The notes beneath the pieces are model-generated. The model saw only the letters and a list, made by a program, of their open reading frames with translations, was not told the origin of the DNA and did not search any database. Of a stretch of 64,000 nt of DNA, positions 10,814 to 22,063 are shown in pieces; positions within the stretch are counted from its first letter, which is position 1, and each line of letters starts with the position of its first letter. The stretch is from Ligustrum vulgare (taxonomy: Eukaryota; Streptophyta; Magnoliopsida; Lamiales; Oleaceae). The translations under genes and the position numbers were made by a program. The stretch is taken from positions 50,147,466 through 50,211,465 of the forward strand of contig OY743183.1 in the NCBI GenBank assembly GCA_963555705.1. The letters are read 5' to 3'.

Positions 10814-11032
10814 AATAGGTGGGGGTAGAGTACGGAGTATTCTCACTCTCGAGACACCCCTCCATTTACTAGGATTTCCTTAATGTTTAAATCTTGTGTG
10901 TACTTCAAAGATTCCAGGTGGTAGATTACGGAGTATTCTTACTCTCGAAACACACCTCTTTGAAGGTTTCTTTATTTCCCAAAAAAAATCAGAGGTGGTA
11001 GGATACGGCTACTCCGGAAACACATCTCTCAT
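10814..11032 (+). repeat. Three hairpin-like repeats downstream of LOG, L1 copy
   Basis: Three imperfect units lie at about 10816-10862, 10914-10958 and 10991-11030. Each reads roughly ggtggtag-rtacgg-(g)tattctyactc-cgaaacacacct. Ends such as aggtg/cacct and inner gagta/tactc can pair, so each unit could form a stem-loop in RNA. The same three units occur after LOG in C1 (49130-49330). They are conserved outside the coding frame. Confidence 0.7.
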
Positions 11033-11045
11033 TCTGAGGATCTTT

Positions 11046-11985
11046 CCATGTTTTTCTCTTATGCTTTCGTGTTTTTCATGTATTTCCTTTCCAGTGTGAC
11101 TCTTGTGTGTTCTCCTTATGAGAAAATAATAAAATCTCTGTTATCATCTACTAAATCTCGTTTGATGTAAATGAACTTGCATGTCTAAACTTAATTCCTT
11201 TAGTAGATGCTTATCATATTATGCTCTTAATTCCAAATGATAAAATTCTGGATAGAGTCTCCCTTGTAATTTGGACTTATCCAAACCATAAGCATACTTC
11301 ATAACTCACAATAATAAATAACTCCACATTTGATCACAACGATCTAAAAATATTGAAAACGATTCCAACACTTCAATATCATCAAAATATCCCATAATTC
11401 AATTCATAATTCCTCAACATAGAAATTTCAAATCATATTTTTCAATATCACAATATTACTTCCTTTCATACCTTAATTGGCTCAAAAGTTACTCATACTT
11501 ATAAATATATGCCATAAATCATATTCCCAAAATTTATTCACAAAGCCAAACTTCATAATAAATTTCTCTTCAACATAGAGGCATAATAAATTAACTCAAC
11601 ATAATATCCATTACTTAATTCTCAATAAAATCATATTATTCCCATTATGCTCAACACTCGTTTTCTTTAAAAAAATTTCTCATAATCATACATTAAAGCA
11701 TATAAGTTATGACAAAGCATAACAACATCATTATTTTCGAAGAAATACATTCTTATTTCTCATAAATCATAAGTATCCGAAATACTCTTCATTCTTTCTC
11801 ATAAATCAATAAAATGAGTATTCGAAATACTGAAATAACTTTAAACATCATAAACTTCTTTACCTCGGAGTTGGTGGAACGAATGATGGCAGTGGCAATC
11901 TTCATCAATAAAAATCTTAAAATGGAAAATATTTCTTGAAAATTCTTTTTGAAAATTTTTTTCCAGTCTACAGAAACGCAGACTA
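11046..11985. other. L1 interior, non-coding flank right of the cassette
   Basis: AT-rich sequence from the end of the cassette to the primer site, with no coding or structural feature recognised. It probably represents residual 5' leader of the retroelement. Confidence 0.5.
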
Positions 11986-11997
11986 GCTCTGATACCA
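11986..11997 (-). promoter_or_regulatory. L1 primer binding site (initiator tRNA-Met)
   Basis: The plus strand reads gctctgatacca and the minus strand TGGTATCAGAGC, the usual initiator-Met primer complement of plant LTR elements. It is separated by 3 bases from the 5' LTR that begins at 12001. Confidence 0.92.
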
Positions 11998-12000
11998 ACT

Positions 12001-15000
12001 TGTAGCGCCCCGAGTTCCGTATACCCGATTCACTACGTCATTTTCTGTCTAAATTTTTCGAATAATATTTTTGCGGAAGAAATAATTGAAATTCATTTTT
12101 TGCAACATTAAATAAACTGTAATGGCCGATAAAATTGAAAACATTTATGAAACCATTTGAAATAGTAAATCGAACCATTAATTTTGTAAAGAAATTGCCA
12201 ATATCATAATTTCTCAAATAAATGAACTTCTCTAAATTATTCGATTGTTTGGAAAATACGGAAATCATTAACGTCAAACTTTCAACCGTTTAACGATTAT
12301 TGCCACCATCATTCATCGCTCGCCACCGTCTCCGAAATCTGCAAAACTGTTAAAAAGTAGGGTGAGTATTTCATGGGGGAAATACTCAGTAGACTCATCG
12401 CAAATTAATTTAATTTATAAGATGATTAAACACATAAATCCCGGCTCTTTATAAAACGGGCATTGATAGAGCTTCTTTATAAAACTGCTCTTGATAAAAC
12501 TCATATTGTGCATTACAGCACGGGACATATTTTACAAATCATAGGCTCTTTGAAAATAGCTCTTGAAAACAGCTCTTTGAAAACCATATACTTATAAAAA
12601 CATTTTAATTATGTCAAGCATAATTTCTTTTGAAAGCATAACATAAGATAGGATTTAAATCCTCATAAACATAAATAGACACAAGAACTTTACCGAACTT
12701 AGGTGGCAAGAATTCTTATGCAGTAAAATCATAATAACAGTAAGTTTTCATCATAACATAGGATAATATCGAAATCCTCATAAACATAAGAATTTTACCG
12801 AACTTAGGTGGCAAGAATTCTTATGTAGTAAAATCATAATAACAGTAAGTATACCAAAACATAATTCATGAAATTCATAGGGATCATTTCCATCATAACA
12901 TAAGATAGGATCGAAATCCTCATAAACATACGCGACAGGAATTTTACCGAACTTAGGTGGTAAATCCTCATAAACATATGGAAAGACAGGAATTTTACCG
13001 AACTTAGGTGGTAAATCCTCATAAACTTATGGAGACACAGAATTCTACCGAACTTAGGTGGTAAGAATTCTTATGTGCATAGCAATGATCCAAAACATAT
13101 AAAACATTATCGTAAAAACATAGGGTATACTTACTTTTCATAACAACATAAGGTATATTTACCTTTCATAAAAACATACTTGTTTTTCTTAAAAATTGAC
13201 TTTCACAAGTCACATGACATTCATATGAAATCATAATTTAAATCAATTAATAAGTGCGAGTCTACCTCAAATCCGACGAGTGCAAAGTTGAGCGGGAATG
13301 ACTTCAATTTCTTTAAATTCTCCGTACGCTTCGTCTTAGCCAATAAGTCACTTTAGTCTATCGAATATATAGTTCAAAATGATAAATTATAATTTGAGGA
13401 CTAAAATTGATGTTTTGAAAGTTGAGGGACTAAAATGAATACTTTTGAAAGTTCAGGGACTAAAATAGATATTTTGAAAGTTGAGGGACTAAAATGACTA
13501 CTTTTGAAAGTTGAGTCGGAAACTCAAAACAATAGGGTTGAAATAATATATTTTAAAACAATAGGGGCTGATTAAAACTCATTTAAAACTTAAGGGCTGA
13601 AATTGATAAGTTTAAAAGCTAAAAGGACTGAATTGCAAAACTTTAAAGCTTGGGGACTGATTTGAAACAATTTAAAACTTCAGGGACTGAAATGATCACT
13701 TTTCAAACTTAGGGGGCTAATTTGCAAATTCTGAAAATCATTTTTTTAAAAACATCAGATTTATCTTCTCTCTCTCACTTTACTCTCACTCTCGACATTA
13801 CTCTCTCTCACGACCAACAGAGAACGAAGACAGAGAAATGACCGGCGGCGGAAAGGCGAGACACTGCCGGTGCTAAGCCGGCGCAGTACCGGCGCCAAGT
13901 GCGGCGAGGGGCGTCAAAGGCAGGGGTTGAAGATTGAGGGTTCAGTGCGAGTTCTTTGGTTGCGAAAAACCGAAACAACATCGCGATTTAAGGTGAGCGA
14001 TTTTCGGCGGAAAAATGGTGATTGAGGTAAGAAATGAACTCATTGATTCATGGGTTTTTCTTTGGGTTTGATTTGGGTTGTGGTTGGAGTTGGGTTTGAT
14101 GTTGAGCAGTAGGCAGTGGGTGTTTTGGTGTATCGATTATGGCAGATTGAGGGATTTGATCGTGCAGTGGTGTTAGTGGAAGAGGTGATACAGATTGGTG
14201 GTGATTCTGGGGCAGTGACTGAGGTTCGATCGGCAATAGAGGTGGCTGCGAGCCATGGCAGTGAACTGGTTTGGCAGTGATGATCATGGTTTGTGCAGTT
14301 AGTGAAAATCTGATGATGATGCTGGTTGATAGTGGTGATGATGATTGATTACAGATTGATGTATATGATGAAGGTTGCGGCGGTTGCAGGTGCGGCATGT
14401 CTTGGTTGATTGAAATCAGTGACCATTGCTGGTGGTGGAAATGGTGGAATCCGATGGTGACTTGCTTCGTTAATGGTGGATCAACAGCTTTGGTGAATTT
14501 GGGTGTTTGATAGCAGCAGAATTGTTGAAACTCTGTTTGGTGATGGTAGTGGTTTGATATGAAGATTGGGAATTGCAGTTTGGTTGTTTGTTGTTGAATT
14601 GACACTAGGTGGTGGTTGTTTGGTTGAGCAGAGGGTGTAGGTGGACTGTGGTTGCACTCGTCTGGGATGGAGATGGAGCTTGGTGCAGGTGATGAAGATG
14701 TATGCTTATATATATTGTATTGTGGAATCTAAGTACATGGAAGTGTGAGTTGTGCCATGAGTATTGAAATGAAGATGGGGTAGATGATGATAATGATGAA
14801 GATGCTTTGCTTTGGTGTTTGTATAATGAGATGGAATATGAAATAGATGTAAAATTTGTATATATAATGATGATGTTTTTGTATAAGGAATTGTATTAAA
14901 ACTGATATATTTTGGACTGAAAATAAATTTGAATAAGGAAAATTGAAATATTTTAATAAATTTGGAATTCAAAATAATTTTGAAAATAATACTTTGAATA

Positions 15001-15189
15001 AACAATTAAAATAACATAATTTTAGAAATTCGGACATTTAATTTAAAATCGAACAAATTCGATATTTCTTGACTTGGCTAGACGAATTCGTCGCGGCGTT
15101 AACTTCAAAATAATAAATGAAATAGTAGCGACACAATTTTCTAAATATTAAAATAATTATTTATTGCATAAAAATTCTGGATCGCTATA
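12001..15189 (-). repeat. L1 right (5') LTR, 3189 bp
   Basis: Direct repeat of 5484-8672 with the same internal tandem arrays (about 12677-13062 and 13377-13717). It drives the element's own minus-strand transcription, which would read antisense through the LOG and NABP-like genes. Confidence 0.95.
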
Positions 15190-15693
15190 GTTTTGGTGCA
15201 CCCCACATATCTCTTTTCTGATGGTACCAGCTCTCGATGCAGGGAAGTATTTTTCCAAGAAGAGTCTTTTCATGTCATTCCAAGTAGTGACTGTCCCCGA
15301 TGGTAGACAATAGACCCAGTCGGTGGCGGCATCCTTCAATGAGAATGGGAAGGCTCTCATTTTAATTTGCTCCTCGGTAATGCCCGTGGGTCTAATACTG
15401 TCGCAAACCACATGGAACTCCTTTAAGTGTCTATACGGATCTTCGCCGGGGTTCCCTCGAAAAGTTGGTAATAAGTGGATGAGCCCAGATTTAAGCTCGA
15501 AAGTTTTTCCTTCTTCCACCGTTGGAAACGTAATGCACAAGGGCTGCTGAGCCACATCGGGAGTAGCCAGTTGTTTAAGAGTTCTGTTGTTAGCTGCCAT
15601 TTGTCGCGCTGCTCTCCTTTGCTGCCAAAAAGTTCTCTCAATTTCTGGGTCAAGATCAAAAAGTTCACAATTAGTTGACCGAGTGTTAAACAT
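15190..15693 (-). pseudogene. G1 gag, N-terminal part
   Basis: The minus-strand frame starts with MFNTRSTNCELFDLDPEIER at about 15693. It continues through a retrotransposon Gag core (FRGNPGEDPYRHLKEF, KDAATDWVY, WNDMKRLFLEKYFPASR) to GVHQN, where L1 begins. The next residues resume at 5483 on the other side of L1, with the 5-bp duplication gtttt at 15190-15194 and 5479-5483. An in-frame ATG exists 18 bases upstream, but the FNTRS start is the usual one for this Gag family. Confidence 0.85.
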
Positions 15694-15821
15694 ATAAGCA
15701 AAGAAACACAAATAATTATTATATGAATTTTTTTTTTTTTTGAAAAATTATGTAAATAAAAATAAAATAAACGCAGAAAAAATAAAATTCTAATTGATTA
15801 AACACTAAATTGGTTAACCGT

Positions 15822-15839
15822 TCCCCGGCAACGGCGCCA
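15822..15839 (-). promoter_or_regulatory. G1 primer binding site (tRNA-Asp)
   Basis: The plus-strand text tccccggcaacggcgcca is the 3' end of plant tRNA-Asp including CCA. On the element's strand it reads TGGCGCC..., the sequence that pairs with the tRNA primer. It lies 6 bases inside the 5' LTR at 15846. Confidence 0.9.
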
Positions 15840-15845
15840 AAAATT

Positions 15846-17267
15846 TGATGCGTGTCGTGATGTACCAAAATAATAAATAAATTCCTTATTCACTATTACT
15901 AAGAATGTAGCAATGGAAGCAAGTGTTGATCCCCCAAGGAACGGGAACTAACTTAGTGTCATGTCAATTAGAATCGTAAAGGGGGGGTTTTGTTTTGAGT
16001 TGTTTGTAAATGATTTAACTAATAAAATAAAGCAATTAAAATGGTTGGAATAAATATCAAATGTTGACGAGTCCTAGTTCTCAGGTTCAGTTGTATTCTA
16101 TCACAATGTTATCACTTTCCAAGCAACGCAAGTTTAATTTCTTCGTTGATTTAACACCCGTAAATAGTTAACAAGCTCTAACTATTCCTATTCTCCCTTA
16201 ATTGCATTTAATTAGAATAAGCTCTCTAATCAAACATTACCCATTGAATAACCTAAAATAAGCTCTTTAGATTTAAGACAACGACTATATAGTGGTTAAG
16301 AAGAATTATGGTGCATTAGATTATCAATCACACAAGCTCGTGACAATTAACCTAAGTTGGAATTCTCTATGAAAATTATTAAATTTCCACTTGCTACTAT
16401 GATTTGAACAACAAGACAATTACAGATCCAATCATTCAAAATAGCAAATCTCAATACAACAAATTAAATGATAAGGCCTTAATCAAATAAAGAATTGCAT
16501 TGATTGAATTAAAAACGCATAAGAATCCAACAAATCAAAGTAAAGAATTTAGAACTACGTTACTAGTTTGGAAAAGCAATAAACAAATTGATATGAAATA
16601 CAACTTCCCTTTGAACTAGGTATGGAAACTTAGCCGCGCATAGTCATGGTGAAAAGCCCAGAATTTTGCATCTCATTCATCTTCTTCTCCGGATTTATTT
16701 CTCTTCCACGCTCCAAGCAAACCGCTCCTCTTTTAATAATTATATCACACTTTTTTCTGTCATGAGAGTCCCTTTTTATAGCCTTAATTTCGTGCCCTAA
16801 CTTTGGGCTCAAGAAATCCCAAAATTACGGAAAGAATTAAAATATGGAAATTGTTGACTGGAGAGTTACGGCCGTAACATTTCTTTTACGGCCGTAAATG
16901 AGTTTCTGCATATTTCTCAAAATTTGAAGTTACGGCCGTAACATGGTTTCTGCTCATTTTTCACCATTTGAAGGTTACGGCCGTAAATTCTCCTTTACGG
17001 CTGTAAACGTGTTTCTGCTGATTTCTCTTAACACGGTTAACACTCTTACGGCCGTGACTGTGCTACCTTACGGCCATAACCTTATTTGCGCCTAAGTCCC
17101 CAAACTTCAGTTTTGAGTGCATTTTGGTCCTTTTTCTTCTTTTCTCTTCTTTTATGATCATATACAATATAAAACATAAAATGCATTAATAATACTTATA
17201 TAGAATCACATTATTGCTTACTCGAGGATATAAGTGCATAAAATAAACGTAAATATCACACTTATCA
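15846..17267 (-). repeat. G1 right (5') LTR
   Basis: 1422 bases, tgatgcg...cttatca, with TG/CA ends. Bases 16055-17267 align with 1-1212. It carries ttacggccgtaa palindromes at about 16866-17080, one unit fewer than the left copy, and related half-motifs (ttacggctgtaa, ttacggccataa). Confidence 0.9.
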
Positions 17268-17284
17268 GTAACATAAAAGTGCCA

Positions 17285-17287
<3 letters not shown>

Positions 17288-17342
<55 letters not shown>
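17288..17342. repeat. (AT)n microsatellite
   Basis: An uninterrupted at dinucleotide run of about 54 bases, directly right of G1. The remaining sequence to 17831 is AT-rich with no recognised gene. Confidence 0.95.
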
Positions 17343-17348
<6 letters not shown>

Positions 17349-17836
17349 AATTATTGTTGAATTTGGAATTATACCTATTAAACCATCCTCAATATAACAC
17401 AAATTATCTGGAATACATCATCAATTCACAACAAAAAGACATGATAATCTACACAAAATCTCACCAATATACACAATTAACAAAACAAAATATTTAATTG
17501 TTCAAATATTACGGTTTATCGAACCTCAACATAAGATCTAAAACAATAAAAATTATATTCTTTAACATGATCTAAAGAATTCACTTAATGAAACCTCAAA
17601 ATAGTTATATTCTTCCTCTTGCTCTCAATCATTAGTATCACTTCCATTAGGTGGTGAAGTATTGTGTGCACCGTTCGTCACAATTTTCCACTTTCAATAA
17701 CCTAATGAGCATAAAAAAAAATCAGAAAATGTTCTAGGATGAAAAGAAATAAAAGTACGTTACATAACGCATTTGCAACAATTCAACACTTATGAGGTTA
17801 CATGAAGTAAAATTTGAAAAATAATCAGTAAGTATT

Positions 17837-18782
17837 TGATGTGATCCGGACCAGGCATCGAAGGGAGAAGTCGATCCATCGGCAATATGACAGTGATCTA
17901 CGTGCAAAACGGAGCAAGTTCCGTGTTGGGGTCGAGCCGAGAAGAGGGACGGATCGAGCCGAATCAAGAAAACGAAGTAATTTGGGCAGAAATTCCATTA
18001 GGCCGTAAAAGAGGACCTTCACGGCCGTAACCCATATATTTACGACCGTAAATCATGTTATCACGGCCGGAATCAATTAGCGAAGAAAAAAGGAGAATTT
18101 AAACAGAACGAGGCTTACGGCCGTAAGCTTGGAAGTTACGGCCGTAACATTCAAAAAAGGGGAATTTCACGGCCGTAAGAAGTTCGTCACGGCCGTAAAT
18201 AATAAATCAGTTTTTGATCAGAAAGGCCTTTACGGCCGTAAAAGGGTTCGTCACGGCCGTAAATAAGCAGCGCCAGATTTTCCGGGAATTTTCCAATTAT
18301 TTTGTTTCCTTTTTTTTATTTTAAGTTATTTTCATAATTTGGAATTTTAGCTTAATTAGAATTCTATTTTGAGTAAATTAGAGGCTAGGTTATTTTGCTT
18401 ATTTATATTCCTTTCCATTCATTGTAAAAAAAAATTGAGTTTATGAATTAAATTGAGAGAGGATTCTCTTGTTAAAGGTTGAGTTTTTCCCTTTTGTTTC
18501 GAACTTATCAAAGATCCGTTCTTTGTAGCGTTCACCTAACGAACTTATCAAGGAATTGACAACCCTTGTGGCGTTCACCAATCTTGGTTCTTCAATCCGC
18601 ATCGTCATTAATTGCGTCGTGATTGTTGGGTCAAGGTTTTACCGTCGAATCTATCTTTTAATTCCCGTTTATTTATTCGTGTTCTTGTTATTTTTCACGT
18701 CAGGTCTGATTTAGATCTTTCCTAGGATTTAAATTTCGTTATTCCGCGTTTTCGACAAGATTCCCCTACTGGGATCTCATCA
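17837..18782 (+). repeat. G2 left (5') LTR
   Basis: 946 bases, tgatgtgatccgg...gggatctcatca. It includes about ten ttacggccgtaa-type motifs between 18001 and 18268. It is longer than the right copy because the right copy lost some motif units. Confidence 0.93.
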
Positions 18783-18784
18783 TC

Positions 18785-18796
18785 TGGTATCAGAGC
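18785..18796 (+). promoter_or_regulatory. G2 primer binding site (initiator tRNA-Met)
   Basis: tggtatcagagc, two bases after the left LTR, is the standard initiator-Met complement. Confidence 0.92.
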
Positions 18797-19061
18797 TTGG
18801 ATCTATTTCAGATTCTTGCGTTTTTTGAATTTTCTTGATTTTTTTTGTGTTCTTCGTGTCAGTCATAATTTTCTTCAATTTGATTCTTATTGATCCATAA
18901 GAGTCAGTCCCAAAAATTCAAAAAGTGTTTTTCTTCTTCGATTTTCCGTCCAAATCCAGTTTCGTTTTTTCTGCCATACTCGTAGTCCAATTCTCTGGAA
19001 GATTAAAAAAAAATTTCGAAAATTCCCAAATATTCCGAATTTCCTTGTTCGTGTCTTAAAA

Positions 19062-20816
19062 ATGTCTGATAGAGAGGTTTCCACATCTTCATCTTCTATT
19101 GGAGACAGAAAACAGCTCGGGGATGTAAATAGAAGGAATGATGATATTGCAGCAATGAGGGCACAATTTGAGATGTTTGTGGCACAGATGGAGAATCGAG
19201 GTGCAGAACGTGAACAAAGACCTCGTGATCAATCTCATGATGGTTCTCGGGTTAGGGGAGGTAATAGGCGTGAGGTTAGTATGAATGATGAGGGCATGGG
19301 AAGTGAAAGTGGAAGTATATCTTTGGGAAGTATGCGAAGGAGGGATAGATGAGATAGGTATGAGAGGAGGCATGATAGGGAGCGTCGTGATGCTAGGAGG
19401 CATCGTGGGGGTAGAGATGATGTTGATGACGACCTTGGAAAAATTAAAGTGAAAATACCGTCGTTCCAGGGTAGGAGTGATCCGGAAGCGTACTTGGATT
19501 GGGAGACAAAGGTTGAACGGATTTTTGATTGTAATAATTATTCGAAAAAGAAGAAGGTGAAATTAGCCGTGATTGAATTCACCGACTACGCAAATATTTG
19601 GTGGGATCAACTAGTTACGGGTAGGAGGAGGAACCTAGGGGAGCCAGTGGAGACTTGGGGTGAATTAAAAACCATAATGAGGAAGCGGTTTGTGCCGACT
19701 CATTATTATAGGGATATTTACCAGAGACTGCAGGGTTTGACTCAGGGATCGAGGAGTGTAGAGGATTATCACAAGGATATGGAGGTGGCGATGATTCGGG
19801 CTAACGTGGTGGAGGATCGGGAAGCAACGATGGCTAGGTTTCTGAGTGGGCTGAATAGAGACATTGCTAATGTCATTGAGCTGCAACATTATGTGGAGCT
19901 AGAGGATATGGTGCATATGGCCATGAAGGTGGAAAGACAGCTAAGGCGAAAGGGGGCAGCAAGACACTCACCATCTTATCCTACATCACAACCGAAGCAA
20001 GAATCCAACGTTGAACATAACCCGAAAGGGAAGGAGGAGCCCACAACGAAAGGTAAAAATATTTCTGATTCTCAAACTACTCGGGATAGAAATATTAAAT
20101 GTTTTAAGTGCTTGGGTACGGGTCATATAGCATCCCAGTGTCCAAATAGGAAGTTAATGATCTTACGTGATAATGGTGAAATTAGTTCCGAGGATGAATT
20201 TAAGGGAATGCCTAAGTTAGTGGATGTTGGGGCTAGTAGTAGTAGTGATGAGGAAGGGCTGACCTATGCTGTTAAAGATTCACTTGTTAATCGGCGTGTC
20301 CTTAGTGCTAGGGTCAGGGTGGATGAAATTGGTGAGCAAAGGGACAATCTCTTCCATACTAGGTGCTTAGTGGGTAAAAAGGTTTGTGGTATGGTGATTG
20401 ACGGGGGGAGTTGTACTAATGTGGTTAGTACCATGTTGGTTGAGAAATTGGGTTTGAGCTAGATAAAACATCCGAACCCTTATAAATTGCAATGGCTGAC
20501 CGAGTCGGGAGAAATTAAGGTAAATAAACAGGCTATGGTCAATTTTACAATCGGGGGTTATAAGGATGATGTGGTTTGTGACGTGGTACCTATGCATATT
20601 GGCCATATTTTGTTGGGGAGACATTGGCAACATGATAGGAGGGTAGTGCACGACGGGTTTAAAAATCGATATTCTTTCGTGAAGGGTGGGAAAATGATCA
20701 CTCTTGCTCCGCTATCACCTAAAGAGGTCCAAGAGGACCAATTGAAAATAAAGAGCGAGTTTGAGGGGAAAATAAGAGCGTTGAGGCCACGACCTCAGAA
20801 AAAGGAGAGGGTGTGA
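19062..20816 (+). pseudogene. G2 gag-protease, two in-frame stops
   Basis: One reading frame runs from the ATG at 19062 to 20816 with stops at 19350 (TGA) and 20460 (TAG). Gag core motifs include IPSFQGRSDPEAYLDWE and WWDQLV. A zinc knuckle CFKCLGTGHIASQC (CX2CX4HX4C) lies near 20101-20142. The protease segment CGMVIDGGSCTNVVS is followed by HILLGRHWQHDR after the second stop. These are the usual parts of chromovirus-type Gag-Pro. The first stop looks like decay of a CGA codon. Confidence 0.85.
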
Positions 20817-21147
20817 AAATTGAAAACAAGAGAGTTGAGGCCACGACCTCAGAAAAATGTGAGCTTAAGAGTGAAAAGAAAAAGGAAAGAGAGTCCACCA
20901 CAAAAATGAGTTTATTTGCATTTCCTAACACATCCCTCCCCAGTTCTATTAAATCTGTTTTGCAGGGATATAAATCAAGCCATGAACTTAAAGCGGGAAA
21001 GAAATTCATTGGCCAAAATGAGCGGGCCAAAATTCTAAAGGATCTTACAAAGCTTAAACATGATCATCGAGCTCAGAAAAACAGGAGGAGTCCGAAAAGC
21101 CAACCAAAAATGGATTCGTGGTCGAATCCTTTTCAAGAGAGGGAGTA
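20813..21147 (+). pseudogene. G2 polyprotein tail after the pol deletion
   Basis: A lysine/glutamate-rich open stretch in another frame overlaps the protease stop by four bases and runs into the right LTR. The segment DSWSNPFQEREYDV just before the LTR resembles the end of gypsy Pol proteins. It suggests a deletion joined the protease region to the extreme 3' end of pol. No RT or integrase motif is visible. Confidence 0.5.
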
Positions 21148-22058
21148 TGATGTGATCCTGACCAGGCATCGAAGGGAGAAGTCGATCCATCGGCAATATG
21201 ACAGTGATCTACGTGCAAAACGGAACAAGTTCCGTGTTGGGGTCGAACCGAGAAGAGGGACGGATCGAGCCGAATCAAGAAAACGAAGTAATTTGGGCAG
21301 AAATTCCATTACAGCCGTAAAAAAGGACCTTCACGACCGTAACACATATATTCACGGCCGTAATCAATTAGCGAAGAAAAAAGGAGAATTTCAATAGAAC
21401 GAGGCTTACGGTCGTAAGCTTGGAAGTTACGGCCATAACATTCAAAAAAGGGGAATTTCACGGCCGTAAATAATAAATTAGTTTTTGATCAGAAAGGCCT
21501 TTACGGCCGTAAAAGGGTTCGTCATGGCCGTAAATAAGCAGTGCTAGATTTTCCTGGAATTTTCCAATTATTTTGTTTCCTTTTTTTTATTTTAAGTTAT
21601 TTGCATAATTTGGAATTTTAGCTTAATTAGAATTCTATTTGGAGTAAATTAGAGACTAGGTTATTTTGCTTATTTATATTCCTTTCCATTCATTTTAAAA
21701 AAAAACAAGTTTGAGTTTATGAATTAAATTGAGAGAGGATTCTCTTGTTAAATGTTGAGTTTTTCCCTTTTGTTTCGATTTTATCCAAGATCCGTTCTTT
21801 GTGGCGTTCACCCAACGAACTTATCAAGGAATTGACAACCCTTGTGGCGTTCACCAATCTTGGTTCTTCAATCCGCATCTTCATTAATTGCGTCGTGATT
21901 GTTGGGTCAAGGTTTTACCGTCGAATCTATCTTTTAATTCCCGTTTATTTATTCGTGTTCTTGTTATTTTTCGTGTCAGATCTGATTTAGATCTTTCCTA
22001 GGATTTAAATTTCGTTATTCCGCGTTTTCGACGAGATTCCCCGACTGAGATCTCATCA
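21148..22058 (+). repeat. G2 right (3') LTR
   Basis: 911 bases with the same ends as the left LTR. Several ttacggccgtaa motifs are mutated (ttacggccataac, tcatggccgtaa). The shared text differs by a few percent, so G2 is older than L1. Confidence 0.93.
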
Positions 22059-22063
22059 GTATT

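Larger units (their letters stand above)
5484..15189 (-). mobile_element. L1: LARD-like non-autonomous LTR element carrying a NABP-like gene and LOG
   Basis: 9706 bases bounded by 3189-bp direct repeats, with 5-bp target duplications gtttt at 5479-5483 and 15190-15194. The initiator-Met primer site at 11986-11997 shows the element is transcribed on the minus strand. A purine-rich stretch (minus strand aaggaggtaagat) abuts the left LTR. No gag, RT or integrase is present. The 3.3-kb interior holds two plus-strand genes. The ends are tgtagcg...cgctata, so the element ends in TA instead of the usual CA. Long LTRs and a non-gag-pol interior fit the LARD class, presumably moved by an autonomous gypsy relative. 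The LTRs look identical, so the insertion is very recent. Confidence 0.9.
1..17267 (-). mobile_element. G1: Ty3/gypsy (Athila-like) gag-protease element, nested host of L1
   Basis: The element lies on the minus strand. Its 3' LTR is at 1-1212 (cut by the window edge) and its 5' LTR is at 15846-17267. The primer site at 15822-15839 matches the 3' end of tRNA-Asp, and a purine tract lies just inside the left LTR (about 1213-1230). Internal DNA encodes only Gag and a retropepsin. Reverse transcriptase, RNase H and integrase are absent, so it is non-autonomous or deleted. L1 interrupts gag at 5484-15189. The two LTRs differ at scattered bases and small indels, so G1 is older than L1. The outer target duplication cannot be checked because the left end is outside the window. 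The Athila-like label rests on the tRNA-Asp primer site and the Gag/protease type. Confidence 0.85.
17837..22058 (+). mobile_element. G2: Ty3/gypsy chromovirus-like gag-protease element without pol
   Basis: A complete 4222-bp unit on the plus strand, with LTRs at 17837-18782 and 21148-22058. Target duplications gtatt flank it at 17832-17836 and 22059-22063. The initiator-Met primer site is at 18785-18796, and a purine tract (caagagagggagta) precedes the right LTR. The interior encodes Gag and protease, then passes straight to the last part of a polyprotein. RT, RNase H and integrase are missing, so movement would need another element's enzymes. Confidence 0.92.

Noticed and set aside
15323..15678. 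Plus-strand frames opposite G1 gag
   Set aside because: Antisense shadows of the minus-strand Gag core.
18001..18268. Regularly recurring ttacggccgtaa as a possible CRISPR array
   Set aside because: The spacing is irregular, the repeats are only 12 bases, and they lie inside retrotransposon LTRs of a plant genome.
19089..19403. 104-codon minus-strand frame in G2
   Set aside because: It is the antisense shadow of gag. The plus-strand frame has the Gag and zinc-knuckle motifs.
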